This document shows positions 42,681-52,267 of a DNA stretch of 64,000 bases, piece by piece. Within the stretch, counting starts at the first letter, position 1. Each line of letters begins with the position of its first letter. The position numbers were made by a program, and so were the translations under genes. The notes beneath the pieces were generated by a model. That model saw nothing but the letters and a program-made list of their open reading frames with translations, was not told the DNA's origin and did no database searches. Source of the stretch: G963667675 sp965197565 (GTDB lineage: Bacteria > Chloroflexota > Dehalococcoidia > Lucifugimonadales > UBA3495); contig CBDANK010000003.1 of the NCBI GenBank assembly GCA_965197565.1, positions 62,001 through 126,000 of the forward strand, given 5' to 3'.

Positions 42681-42715
42681 GGACTCACCACAGAAACGGG
42701 GCTACAAGGTCGACC

Positions 42716-43270
42716 ATGACTACCTCAAAAGCAAAGTCCAAGCTCACCTACGAGGACTACCTCAAAACGCCGGACGATGAGCGGTACGAACTTCTCCACG
42801 GCGAGTTGATTATGGCTCCAAGCCCCGGGGAAGCCCACCAGATTATTAGTATACGGCTAGGATCTCAATTGCATCAGTTCGTAGAACAAGCGGCTCTCGG
42901 CCAGGTCTTTTCTGCTCCCTACGACGTGAAACTTTCAGAGACCGACGTGGTCCAGCCAGATCTACTCTTTGTTTCCAACGAGCGTTCCAGCATCAGGACT
43001 CCGAATAACATCCAGGGAGCACCCGACTTAGTGGTCGAGATACAGTCTCCATATACCACGAAGCGAGACTGGAACGATAAGCGCGCCTTATACGCCCGGC
43101 ACGGTGTCACTGAGTATTGGCTGATCGACCCGGAAGCCCACACGGTGATTGTGCTGCTGCTAAACGAGGGAGATTACGAGGTCGCGGGCCTATACGGTGA
43201 AAGCAGCGTGGTAATATCCCCAACCATCCAGGGGTTCTCAGTCACGCTCGACGAGATTTTTTCGCTGTAG
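42716..43270 (+). CDS. Uma2 family endonuclease-fold protein
   Basis: 184 residues of the Uma2/DUF820 family, a PD-(D/E)XK fold: YELLHGELIMAPSPGEAHQ, then VVQPDLLFVS and APDLVVEIQSP (the Asp and Glu of the core), and WNDKRALYARHGVTEYW. These genes are multiplied in Chloroflexota and cyanobacteria; their role is unsettled (transposon-related or repair). It is 36 bases after the fusion gene. Confidence 0.88.
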   Translation: MTTSKAKSKLTYEDYLKTPDDERYELLHGELIMAPSPGEAHQIISIRLGSQLHQFVEQAALGQVFSAPYDVKLSETDVVQPDLLFVSNERSSIRTPNNIQGAPDLVVEIQSPYTTKRDWNDKRALYARHGVTEYWLIDPEAHTVIVLLLNEGDYEVAGLYGESSVVISPTIQGFSVTLDEIFSL

Positions 43271-43300
43271 TCATCTGCCCCGCCACCGGCTCACTTCGGC

Positions 43301-43450
43301 TTAGCATGAGGCACACAGAATCACTCGATTGCCAAAGTCGTCCAATTTCGGGGCCATTCGGTGGAAGTCATCCAGGTGAGTCGTCTGCGCCTCTTTGCCG
43401 TATCGCTGGCACCGAGGGTGCTTGCCGAACAAAGAATCAAACAATCCCAT
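43301..43450 (-). CDS. short cysteine-containing protein (49 aa) downstream of speE
   Basis: An ATG at 43450 behind AGGAG encodes a 49-residue protein (GLFDSLFGKHPRCQRYGKEA; QTTHLDDFHRMAPKLDDFG; ending ILCASC). It starts 9 bases after the speE stop, so it is probably the third gene of the speD-speE unit. Cysteines at PRC and CASC could bind a metal. No named family is recognised. Confidence 0.55.
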   Translation of the reverse strand: MGLFDSLFGKHPRCQRYGKEAQTTHLDDFHRMAPKLDDFGNRVILCASC

Positions 43451-43459
43451 GAGGAGCTC

Positions 43460-44371
43460 CTAAATCATGAACACCGGGGAGGAGTCCCGGTTGATCCGCT
43501 GCTCCTGTTGGATGCCGTCCCGCAAGAACTTGGGCAGGGCAAACATGCCTCGATGGGTTTCGCCGTCGTAGAACATCAGCGGTTTCGCCACTCTATCCTC
43601 TACCAGACGGTCCACTTCCTCATCGGTCAGAGAAGGGATCGGCGAATCCGAGGCCAGGGTAAATCCCCACAAGGTTGCGAAAGCCGGAATGTGCGCTTGG
43701 GCCGGAACCGTATACTTGAATATGCTGCTCAAAGTCTTGAAGATAGTGGTGAAGCACTCCTGATAGCTGAGCAGGCCGGACGGGCCCGACTGGGTTACCA
43801 GAATTCCCCCCGGGTTCAGCCTTGACTGGACAATCCGGTAGTATTCCTCGGTGTACAGCAGGTAAGCCGTTCCCCCCTCCAGCGGGTCGACCAAGTCCAT
43901 TATCATTACGTCGAAGGTTTGGGAACCCCTCGATAAGTATTCCCTAGCGTCCTGATGACCCAGTTCCACCCTGGGGTCGTCAAAGCTGCCCTGATGATGC
44001 CGGGGCAGGAAGCGGCGGCAAATGTCCACCACCTCCTGGTCCAAGTCCAGCATAACCGCCCTTTCCACTGACTTGTGCGCCAGAACCTCGCGGAGGGAGG
44101 CGCCTTCGCCTCCACCCGCTATGAACACGGCGCGAGGGTCCCGGTGCAGCAACATGGACGGATGCACCAGAGCCTCGTGATAGATGTGCTCATCCCGCTC
44201 AGTGGACTGGGTCTTGCCGTCGAGAACCAAGCTACGGCCGAAAATGCTGGACTCCAGCACCTCGACCTTCTGATACGCCGTTTGACCGGAGTAGAGAACC
44301 TGCCGCACCTGGAGCATGACAGCCAGGTCCGGGAAGATTGTCTCCAAATACCATTTGCCAGATATGTCCAT
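43460..44371 (-). CDS. speE: polyamine aminopropyltransferase (spermidine synthase)
   Basis: Transfers aminopropyl from decarboxylated SAM to putrescine. The family motifs FIAGGGEGASLREVLAH (dcSAM loop), DLDQEVVDICRRFLP and the substrate segment DLVDPLEGG are present. The ATG at 44371 gives MDISGKWYLETIFP; a TTG at 44395 overlaps the speD stop (TTGA) and is an alternative. It is directly downstream of speD, forming the spermidine pathway. speA/speB are not in the window. Confidence 0.92.
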   Translation of the reverse strand: MDISGKWYLETIFPDLAVMLQVRQVLYSGQTAYQKVEVLESSIFGRSLVLDGKTQSTERDEHIYHEALVHPSMLLHRDPRAVFIAGGGEGASLREVLAHKSVERAVMLDLDQEVVDICRRFLPRHHQGSFDDPRVELGHQDAREYLSRGSQTFDVMIMDLVDPLEGGTAYLLYTEEYYRIVQSRLNPGGILVTQSGPSGLLSYQECFTTIFKTLSSIFKYTVPAQAHIPAFATLWGFTLASDSPIPSLTDEEVDRLVEDRVAKPLMFYDGETHRGMFALPKFLRDGIQQEQRINRDSSPVFMI

Positions 44372-44391
44372 ACTCTCGTTGGACTGAGGGC

Positions 44392-44757
44392 TCAATTAGC
44401 AGTGGCCTTTTGAGTCATCCCCCGTTGGAGTTCGATAATCTCCGGGTCTCGACACTCCAGCTTGCCGGCCAGAATATCCGCGGCTTCCCTAGGCCGGAAG
44501 GAGGAGCCGCAAGCGAAAATATCGGCCGCAGCGTATCCGAATTCCGGCCAAGTATGTATCGAAATGTGCGACTCCGCTATCGCCAGAATGCCGGTTACTC
44601 CTTGGGGGCTGAACCGGTGAAACGATTCGCCCACCACGGTGGCGCCCACTTCGCGGGCGGTGTCGAGTAGCGCCTGTCGTATGAAGTCCGCGTCATTAAG
44701 TAGCTTGGGGTTACAGTCGTTGAGCTCCAGTAAAAGATGAAGTCCTAGTCCATTCAA
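44392..44757 (-). CDS. speD: S-adenosylmethionine decarboxylase proenzyme
   Basis: A 121-residue prokaryotic (class 1B) AdoMetDC. Self-cleavage at E62-S63 in AESHISIHTWPE makes the pyruvoyl cofactor; His64 and the later Cys in FACGSS are the catalytic acid positions. It supplies decarboxylated SAM to speE, which follows directly. Confidence 0.93.
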   Translation of the reverse strand: MNGLGLHLLLELNDCNPKLLNDADFIRQALLDTAREVGATVVGESFHRFSPQGVTGILAIAESHISIHTWPEFGYAAADIFACGSSFRPREAADILAGKLECRDPEIIELQRGMTQKATAN

Positions 44758-44852
44758 TCACCTGCCCTCCTGCTCTCAGATTACTGTCTAAGCAGCGAAC
44801 ACCAATTCTAAATGCACAGCCTTGGGTAATCAATACCCCAGCCTGGCTAGAT

Positions 44853-44985
44853 AGCGTTTCCATTCAGGCGGCGGAAGATAGCAGACCACGTTGTTGAAGC
44901 AGCGCCAGCAGGTTGTGGGGCGACCATACCGCGCCCATTTTCTCCCGGCGTCTGACCTCCCGCTGGAAGTATTCTAGCCGGGAAG
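44853..44985. repeat. 133-bp direct repeat, left copy, containing a minus-strand gene tail
   Basis: It matches 50695-50826 almost completely. On the minus strand it encodes the tail of an unknown protein (SRLEYFQREVRRREKMGAVW, then SPHNLLALLQQRGLL), open back to ~45040 with no plausible start. It is therefore a relic of a gene end. The two copies bracket the metalloprotease and LRR genes. Confidence 0.8.
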
Positions 44986-45112
44986 CGGTCTCGACGTCAC
45001 GCTCCTTCCCGCCTCCGGCAGCGTCACGGGGACCGGCTATAATGAATCATGGACTTCAGCACGCCCCACGAACAAAAAAGGCCTACCCAACATAGGTCGG
45101 AAGGTCGCAGCG

Positions 45113-47482
45113 ATGCCTAGCAGTAAATGGCATAGGATAATCTTCCTGGGCGTCGTGGCGGCCGCCGTGCTCATGGCGCTATTCCTACCCCAGGCTCTGG
45201 CACAGACGCCACCCCCTGACCAGGACGCCGAGGAGCAAGAGGATATCCCGACGGACGACATCCCGGCGGAGGAGATACTGGAGGACTGGCTGCCCATCGG
45301 CGCAGTGGTCCCGGAGGCGGAGGGCGCCGACCATGACGGCTTGCCCCACGTGCCCCCGCCCAGCGGGCTCAGAGTAATCTGATGGACCAGTAGCAGCGTC
45401 ACTCTGCGATGGAACGCGCTGCCTCCGGCAACCAGCTACCGGGTGGAATAGCGGATTTCCGGAGTACCCGGTTGGAGAGTGGGCAGCCACGTGGGGCCCG
45501 GCTCGCCCCCCACGGTGACCAGCAGGGTGCGCAACCTGGGCTCCTGTACCGGGCACTTTTTCAGGGTGAGGTCGCGCGGGGACGGCATGAACACATCGTC
45601 TTCGCCCGGCAATCCCTCGTCCCAGGTGTACAGGTCCACCAGCTGCATCCCACCGCCTACACCTACACCCACGCCGGTGCCGCCCACGCCGGCGCCCACG
45701 CCTATACCACCACCTCCGCCGCCGCCCAGCAACCGTCCGCCGGACATCGCCGGCGGTCCCACTTCTGTGACCTACCAGGAAAACCGCACAGCCAGCGTAG
45801 CGACGTACGGAGCCACCGACCCCAATGGCGACACCATAAGCTGGTCGCTGCCCAACACCACCTTCGAGACTGACCGGGGCGATTTCAGCATCTCCTCCGG
45901 CGGGGTTCTCAGCTTCAAGAGTTCGCCTAACTATGAGAGTCCCCACGACTCAGACCAGAACAACGTGTACAAGGTCACGGTCAGGGCCAGCGACGGCAGG
46001 GGCGGCACGGATGACCGGGACGTCACCGTCACGGTTACCAATGTGGAAGAGCCTGGCGGTGTTGGACTTTCGTCAACCTCGCCGCAGGTCGGCACGGTAA
46101 TCACCGCCGCTCTGTTTGACCTTGACGGCAGTGTGACCAACGAGACGTGGCAGTGGCAACGCTCACCGGATGGCGCCGCCAACTGGAGCGATATCCCCGG
46201 CGCTACGGGGAACACCTATACCGTGACAGATGACGACCTGGGGAAGTGGCTGAGGGCCACCGTCGCCTATGACGACGGTCACGGTCCCGGCAAGAGTGCG
46301 ACGAGTGCGGCGGTTGCGATGCCACCTCCCACCCCTACCGGCTTGGCCGCAAACGGGTGGTTGCGCGACCCCAACAGTCCGGTCTGGTGGTCTCCGGTAA
46401 GCGGCGCAGCATCCTACGAGTTGGACTTTGCCGTCGAGACCTGCCCGTACCTCGGTCAATATACAGAAGCAGTGCCATGCACTACGGGATTTTGGCAGAC
46501 CGAGCCCATTTTCCAGCCCACCAGTCGGGGGTCTACTATCATCCCGCCTCCCGGCAATCAATCGGTTAGCATCCTCCTGAGCAGGCTGCAACTTGCGGAG
46601 GACACGCTCTACCGGCTGCGAGTCCGCGCGCTTAACAGTGATAGAGACCCATCCGGCTGGTCTGAACCGGCTTTTGTCTATGCCAGCAACGGCGTCCCCA
46701 TGGTGCCTGAGGGTCTGGACGCTGCGCCACCGTGGCCCCAAGTGGCCACGGCCCCCCTGCTGGGCTTTCAGGGCGGCTTGAACAACAATAACGAACACAC
46801 AGTCAAGTACGTCGTCTATACGAACACGATGTCAGCAGACTACGGCGAAGATATCGGCAACGTTACAGCCGGCGATATTACAGCCGCCATCAATACCTGG
46901 ATGCATCTCGTAAAGCGGAGACCCGACGCCAACGTATTCTCCTTCATGCAGACGGACACCATACCGGAAGATGCGTGCAAAGATGTACGTAACACCAGAG
47001 TGAGGTTGGACATCAACGAAGCAAAGTTTGTTACTGCAAAGGAATATGACGACTCTCTCTGTGCTCAATTCTACAGATCTTGCTACCGGTCTCGGTCGCT
47101 ATATGAGCTTGAGCTACTCGTCGGCCTTGTTGACTCGACGATTGGTTCCCTAGATTCCCTTTACCCAGGCAGAATGATGTTGCGAGGACCACGGTACGAT
47201 CAAGACGATTTAGGATTTATAGATGATCGCCCGTGGAATGCCACAATAACGGGCGGCAGCACCAGTTGCAACCTGGCCCAACATGCCTTCACCCACGAGA
47301 TGGGGCACGCCCTGGGAATCGGTTTAGGTCAAGAGGAAACTGGCCATCTGGGTCACCCATATCTGCGGGAGGGCTCCCTCATGAGCAACCCAACTCCCAA
47401 CGCCAACCTGCACTGCAGACCGCAGGCGTACGACATAGTGGCTATCATGGCCATCTATCAGCACAAGTTTCCGATTCAGTAG
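45113..47482 (+). pseudogene. secreted Fn3/matrixin-like metalloprotease gene with two in-frame stops
   Basis: One frame runs from 45113 to 47482 with TGA at 45380-45382 and TAG at 45449-45451. It has a signal peptide (cleavage after PQALA), an acidic segment, a fibronectin III domain that spans both stops (SSVTLRWNALPPATSYRVE), a Pro-rich linker, cadherin/Fn3-like modules and a C-terminal zinc-protease domain with HEMGHALGIG. As other genes here end normally in TGA and TAG, these are real nonsense codons unless the bases are wrong. From 45479 a shortened protein is still possible. The LRR gene follows after 9 bases. Confidence 0.7.
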
Positions 47483-47491
47483 GAGACTGAG

Positions 47492-50400
47492 ATGCGTGGA
47501 AGTATCGCAACAGTAGCCGTTCTGGTTATATCGCTGGCTGCCCTTGTGGCTTGCGACGGTTCACCCACAGAATCCCCACCCGAGGCGGACGGAGGGACGC
47601 CTACATACTCGTACTCGGCACCGGGGTTATCGGCCCCTGACCCCACGCCGCCCACGTTGTCTGACTCCAGCCCGCAGGGGGACGACGCGGTCTCCAGGAC
47701 CCCGGAGTATCTGACCGAGATAGTCCCGACGTGCTCACCCATCGAGGGAACGGACCTGGACCCCTGCGGGTCCGGCGACACCGTGGCCGCCTTCGGCCCC
47801 ACTGGTACCGTTGCCGGCGTGGGTCCCACGTCAGGCGGCTTCCGGCCGGTTAGTATTCAGTCATACTTGAATGGCACCTCTCTCATCGCCGTACCGCATA
47901 TCGTGGCGCGCGGCACCTTCGTTCCCGGGTCGGTGCGCTGCACGGTCGGTAATATCTATCGGGACGCGGCCTATGTCGGTTTGGCCGAAGGCGGGAGGGA
48001 CCTCAAGTGCTTTGCGGACTTGCAGGCGCGTGAGTACATCCTGGGAAGAGGCCCCTCCCGGCTGCCGGTCGAAGTCCATCACTTTCATTACGGCCTCCCC
48101 GCCGCCGCGTCCGTCTACGGAGACGCGACGGGAGACGAAACACCAACCGGACAGGAAGCGGAAGAATGGCTCCGTAGAGGTTTTGAGAAAATCGTTAGGG
48201 ACCGGGATGGGTTCTTCACCAAGGAAATGGTCCACTTCCTTGCCCCTGGATACGACCAGGGCATGGTGACGTGGAAGGTGTGGAGCACATGGGGCGTGGA
48301 AAGGACGGATGACGATGCCATAATCGCTGTCCACCCGCACAGAACATCTTACAGGCTGAGTTGGCCTGAGGGCTATCAACAGTATCAATCCAGCTTGGAA
48401 GTGCCTCTGGCAACCTTCAAGTCCAATGTACAGAGCGCGGACCAGGCCCGGCGCACAGAAAACGGCGGGCGCATCGTCCCGTCCGACTACCGCGAGTTGC
48501 CGGACGGGGTTGCTGCACCCAGCCTGCTGCAAGACGCCAACCGGATAGACCAGTTCTTCAGGAGCACCGGCGCTTACGACCATCCAGACGGCCCGCCAAA
48601 GCTGCCGCCGCCCGCATGCGGGCTTGGCGCGGTGAGCGACCCGCTTAACGACGGCTGGCTCATGCAAGCCTGCATAACCCTGCTGGAGGCCAATGATGCC
48701 CTCCGCGGTAACGCGTCCCTGAACTGGAGCGTTGAGCGGGCAATGGCCGATTGGGACGGCGTAGCCCTAGGGACCGGCGATAACCCGGTATATGATCTTC
48801 CGTCCCTACAACAAGAAGGTTCGATAGTCGAGAGTCTCTCCCTGTCAAACAAAAGCTTGAGCGGGGTCATCCCGGAGGAGCTGGGTTCGCTCTACGGCCT
48901 GGAAAGGCTCAAGCTGGACAACAACAATCTGACGGGCGCCATCCCCAAGGCCCTTGAGGACCTGGCCGACCTTACCGAGCTCAGGCTGTCGGGGAATTCC
49001 TTCACCGGCTGCATCCCCCTGACGCTGCGGAGCGTGCCCACCAACGACCTGAGCTCATTGAACATCCCCTACTGCCAGCCTCCGGCCCCGGCGAATCTCA
49101 GGGTGGGCACGGCCACGGAGACCGGCGTCCCATTGAACTGGGATGCGGTGGCGGACACGGCCAAGTACCGGGTGGAGTACCGCGTGTCCCCGGCGAAGGG
49201 AACCACACCAGAGGTTTGGGCGGTGGACGACGACACTCTCACCGGCACGTCCCACACGGTGGATGAGCTAATCTGCGGCAATACGCACCAGTTCCGGGTG
49301 AGCGCCTACGGCGACGGCACGGTTTACGCTGCCGAGTGGAGCGAGCCGTCGGCTATCATCGTGGCGACCACCGCCGAGTGGAGCGAGCCGTCGGCTATCA
49401 TCGTGGCGACCACCGCCGAGTGCGCGCCGCCGGTGTTCGACGCTTCCCGGTATACTTTCGAGGTAGGGGAAGACGCCGAGGTTGGGACCCTAGTGGGCAG
49501 CGTCGCCGCTACCGACTCCCCAGGAGACGCAGTGACCTACTCCATTACAGAGGGCAACAACGATGGTGTCTTCTCCATCGACGAAGCCACGGGGGAGATC
49601 ACCGTAGCAAGTGCCTTGGACTATGCCGCCGCTCCGGTCTACCTCCTCACCATCGAGGCCGGGGACGAGCACGGGAACGCCGCAACGGTCAGCGCCCAGG
49701 TCTCGGTGACCTCGGTCTGCCTGAACGGGACCGTGGTGCCGAATTCGGATAGAAACTCGGCCCTGGTCGGCGACTGCGTCATCCTGTACGGGATACGGAA
49801 GGAGCTGGCGGGCACAGCCGCCCTCGACTGGAGCGCCGACACGGCCATCGCCGACTGGCAGGGGGTACGGGTCCGGGGCACTCCCAACCTTTCCAACGTG
49901 ACCCACCTCTACCTCTCCGGCAATCAGTTGAGCGGCCGGATACCGTCGCAACTGGCCGGCCTGGCCAACCTGGAGGTCATCCATCTGCACGACAATCAAT
50001 TGACCGGCCCAATACCCTCGGCCCTGGGTGGGTTGAGCCGTCTGCGGCAATTGACCCTGGAAGGGAACCGGTTGAGCGGGGCCATACCCCCGGCCCTGGG
50101 AGGCCTGGCAAGCCTGACCGACCTGCAGCTGGCGGATAACCGGCTGTCGGGCGCGATACCGGCGGAGTTGGGCGACCTGGACAGCCTGGAGTACCTGGGG
50201 TTAAGCAGCAACGATCTGACCGGCGCGGTGCCCTCCCGGCTGGGCTCACTGCGCAATCTGCAGTACCTATACCTGGAGCAGAACGACCTGACCGGGGGAA
50301 TACCGGCGGAGCTGGGCGGCCTGTCCAATCTCGAGGCGCTGTTCCTGCAGGGCAACCGGTTGTCTGGGGAGATGCCGGTAGAATTGAGTGAGCTTACTAA

Positions 50401-50668
50401 TCTGAGGCAGTTGGTCCTTGACGGCAACCTTCTTACCGGGGAGATACCGTCGGAGTTGGGTGACGTTGCTTCTTTGGAGGACCTATTCCTGAGGGACAAT
50501 AGGTTGACGGGGGAAATACCCTCGGAGTTGGAGGAACTAGCCAATCTGAGCAAGCTGTACTTGGAAGGAAACCAACTCACCGGCTGCATCCCCTCGGGGC
50601 TGAGGGGCATCGAGCGCAACGACCTGAGGGGATTGGGGCTTCCCTACTGCACCCCTCCGACCCCCTAG
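47492..50668 (+). CDS. LRR lipoprotein with Fn3 and cadherin-like modules
   Basis: 1058 residues. Lipobox LVAC with Cys21 predicts an outer-surface lipoprotein. A ~400-residue N-terminal region of unknown fold follows (includes a 60-residue EEWLRRGFEKIVRDRDGFF segment). Then comes an LRR block with LxGxIP plant-type repeats (near 445-525), Fn3 (near 530-640), a cadherin-like domain (near 650-740) and a second LRR array of about ten repeats to the end. A module CxxLxxxxxxLxGxxxLxWS precedes each LRR block. An AGGAG ribosome site lies 9 bases after the metalloprotease. It probably acts in adhesion or protein binding at the cell surface. Confidence 0.85.
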   Translation: MRGSIATVAVLVISLAALVACDGSPTESPPEADGGTPTYSYSAPGLSAPDPTPPTLSDSSPQGDDAVSRTPEYLTEIVPTCSPIEGTDLDPCGSGDTVAAFGPTGTVAGVGPTSGGFRPVSIQSYLNGTSLIAVPHIVARGTFVPGSVRCTVGNIYRDAAYVGLAEGGRDLKCFADLQAREYILGRGPSRLPVEVHHFHYGLPAAASVYGDATGDETPTGQEAEEWLRRGFEKIVRDRDGFFTKEMVHFLAPGYDQGMVTWKVWSTWGVERTDDDAIIAVHPHRTSYRLSWPEGYQQYQSSLEVPLATFKSNVQSADQARRTENGGRIVPSDYRELPDGVAAPSLLQDANRIDQFFRSTGAYDHPDGPPKLPPPACGLGAVSDPLNDGWLMQACITLLEANDALRGNASLNWSVERAMADWDGVALGTGDNPVYDLPSLQQEGSIVESLSLSNKSLSGVIPEELGSLYGLERLKLDNNNLTGAIPKALEDLADLTELRLSGNSFTGCIPLTLRSVPTNDLSSLNIPYCQPPAPANLRVGTATETGVPLNWDAVADTAKYRVEYRVSPAKGTTPEVWAVDDDTLTGTSHTVDELICGNTHQFRVSAYGDGTVYAAEWSEPSAIIVATTAEWSEPSAIIVATTAECAPPVFDASRYTFEVGEDAEVGTLVGSVAATDSPGDAVTYSITEGNNDGVFSIDEATGEITVASALDYAAAPVYLLTIEAGDEHGNAATVSAQVSVTSVCLNGTVVPNSDRNSALVGDCVILYGIRKELAGTAALDWSADTAIADWQGVRVRGTPNLSNVTHLYLSGNQLSGRIPSQLAGLANLEVIHLHDNQLTGPIPSALGGLSRLRQLTLEGNRLSGAIPPALGGLASLTDLQLADNRLSGAIPAELGDLDSLEYLGLSSNDLTGAVPSRLGSLRNLQYLYLEQNDLTGGIPAELGGLSNLEALFLQGNRLSGEMPVELSELTNLRQLVLDGNLLTGEIPSELGDVASLEDLFLRDNRLTGEIPSELEELANLSKLYLEGNQLTGCIPSGLRGIERNDLRGLGLPYCTPPTP
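49331..49414 (+). repeat. perfect 42-bp tandem duplication inside the LRR lipoprotein gene
   Basis: Units 49331-49372 and 49373-49414 are identical, followed by the first bases of a third. They encode AEWSEPSAIIVATT twice at the end of the Fn3 domain. Exact identity implies a recent event, or slippage that may vary between strains. Confidence 0.9.
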
Positions 50669-50694
50669 CCCTCTATCACCAGGACTCGAACGGC

Positions 50695-50826
50695 AGCGTT
50701 TCCATTCAGGCGGCGGAAGATAGTAGGGCCTGTTGTTAAAGCAGCGCCAGCAGGTTGTGGGGCGACCACACCGCGCCCATTTTCTCCCGGCGTCGACCTC
50801 CCGCTGGAAGTATTCTAGCCGGGAAG
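50695..50826. repeat. 133-bp direct repeat, right copy
   Basis: Copy of 44853-44985 with a one-base deletion (TCTGACC to TCGACC) and a few substitutions, so its minus-strand tail is out of frame. Lies 26 bases after the LRR gene stop. Confidence 0.8.
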
Positions 50827-50874
50827 TGATCTTGTAGCGGCTCTGGCCCATGATAAAGAAACGCTACCGTCTAG

Positions 50875-52116
50875 CTACTCTCCGGAAGCGCCATCCCCTG
50901 CACCGGCGTCATCATCGTTATTCCGGGGAATGTGGACCTCCCTGGACGCTCTCCGGCGTTGCCCGCGGCGGCGGTGGTCCTTGCCGTTGATTCTTCTCGC
51001 CGCATCGCCTCCGTTCCTTAACGCCATGTTCTCGGGACCCCACTCCTTGGGGAATTCGAGAGTCCTTACCGGATAGTTGATGGTGATGTCCTCTTCTTTT
51101 AACCTGGCGTGCAACCGTTTCATAAGCTCTGACTGCACTACGAAGCTACCCGAACGGTCTTTGGCCTGCAGGAATAGCCAGAAGTTGACGTTGGAGTCGC
51201 CAAAGCTCTCGTAGCCGAAATAAGCCCCGTAATCCTTCACCGCGTCGGGCAGCGTATCCAGGATTTCGTCCATTACCTCTTGGCAGACTTGCTCCACACG
51301 GCGCAGGTCGCTGTCGTAACTGACTCCGCATTGCAGATATACGTTGACTGCCGGCGCCGGCTGTTGGTAGTTGGTGATGATGGTCTCGGCGAACCGGTTA
51401 TTGGGCACCACCACCAGGTTGTTCTCCCAGGTGCGGATCCGCGTGCTGCGCCAACCCACCTCCACCACGTACCCGGTGATTCCGCCTTCCAACGATATAT
51501 AGTCTTCGGGGGCGATTACCCCTTCGGTCATCACGTAAGTACCGGCAAACAGGTTGGCCAGGGTGGGTTGAAGGGCCAGGGCCACCGCCAGTCCGCCCAG
51601 GCCCAGTCCGGCGATCAACGGGCTGATATTGATGTTCAGCAGGTCCAAGACCAGCAAGCCGCCCAGGCCATAGATTAGAGCCACCGAAATGCGCCTGAGA
51701 AGGGGGAACAGTTTCAGGTCAACCACATGCTGGGTCCGCCTCGCCAGGTTCTCCAGGTACCAATCAAGGGCGTTGGATACCAGGGCAACCACCATCATCA
51801 CGCCCATCACGATGCCCAGCAGGCCGATGACCTGGTCAACCCGCCCCCTTTGTCCCGGGTTCAGGTCCAAGAGCAAGGTGAGGACTAGATATACGCCAAG
51901 GAGAACGACGCCGAAGGTAAACGGCCGGCGAGTGGCGAGAACCAGGCGGTTGTCAAAGTCGGTAGGAGTCCTCCGGGTTAGCCGCACCGCCAAGGGAAAC
52001 AGGAGCTTGTCGAACCCCCCCGCCACAAGCAAAGTAATTACTATGCCGACGAAGACGGCGACCGGGTCCAGCCAGCCCGGATCACCTATTCCAAAGCGGG
52101 CCAAAATTGTGTGCAT
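50875..52116 (-). CDS. MscS family mechanosensitive channel
   Basis: 413 residues. An N-terminal bundle of membrane helices (about 20-50, 65-90, 100-125, 145-165) leads to the pore helix segment GLGGLAVALALQPTLANLFAG, then the beta domain (YVVEVGWRSTRIRTW, NNLVVVPNNRFAE) and a cytoplasmic domain. The C-terminal ~45 residues are basic and low-complexity. It releases solutes under membrane tension. It is transcribed alone. Confidence 0.9.
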   Translation of the reverse strand: MHTILARFGIGDPGWLDPVAVFVGIVITLLVAGGFDKLLFPLAVRLTRRTPTDFDNRLVLATRRPFTFGVVLLGVYLVLTLLLDLNPGQRGRVDQVIGLLGIVMGVMMVVALVSNALDWYLENLARRTQHVVDLKLFPLLRRISVALIYGLGGLLVLDLLNINISPLIAGLGLGGLAVALALQPTLANLFAGTYVMTEGVIAPEDYISLEGGITGYVVEVGWRSTRIRTWENNLVVVPNNRFAETIITNYQQPAPAVNVYLQCGVSYDSDLRRVEQVCQEVMDEILDTLPDAVKDYGAYFGYESFGDSNVNFWLFLQAKDRSGSFVVQSELMKRLHARLKEEDITINYPVRTLEFPKEWGPENMALRNGGDAARRINGKDHRRRGQRRRASREVHIPRNNDDDAGAGDGASGE

Positions 52117-52267
52117 TATCCAGCGCCACTCCCACCGGGACCGACTGCGTTTCGCCCCGGCACGATGGGAAACTGATTAGATTGCGGCAAAATTATAACA
52201 CTCCCAAACTTAAGCGGCTTCTTGCCCGAGTCGAGAAATCAATGCTAGAGTTGGACATGGTACGCCT

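Noticed and set aside
45113..47482. TGA/TAG read-through or an alternative genetic code
   Set aside because: Other genes in the window end normally with TGA and TAG, and there is no SECIS-like or suppressor context visible.
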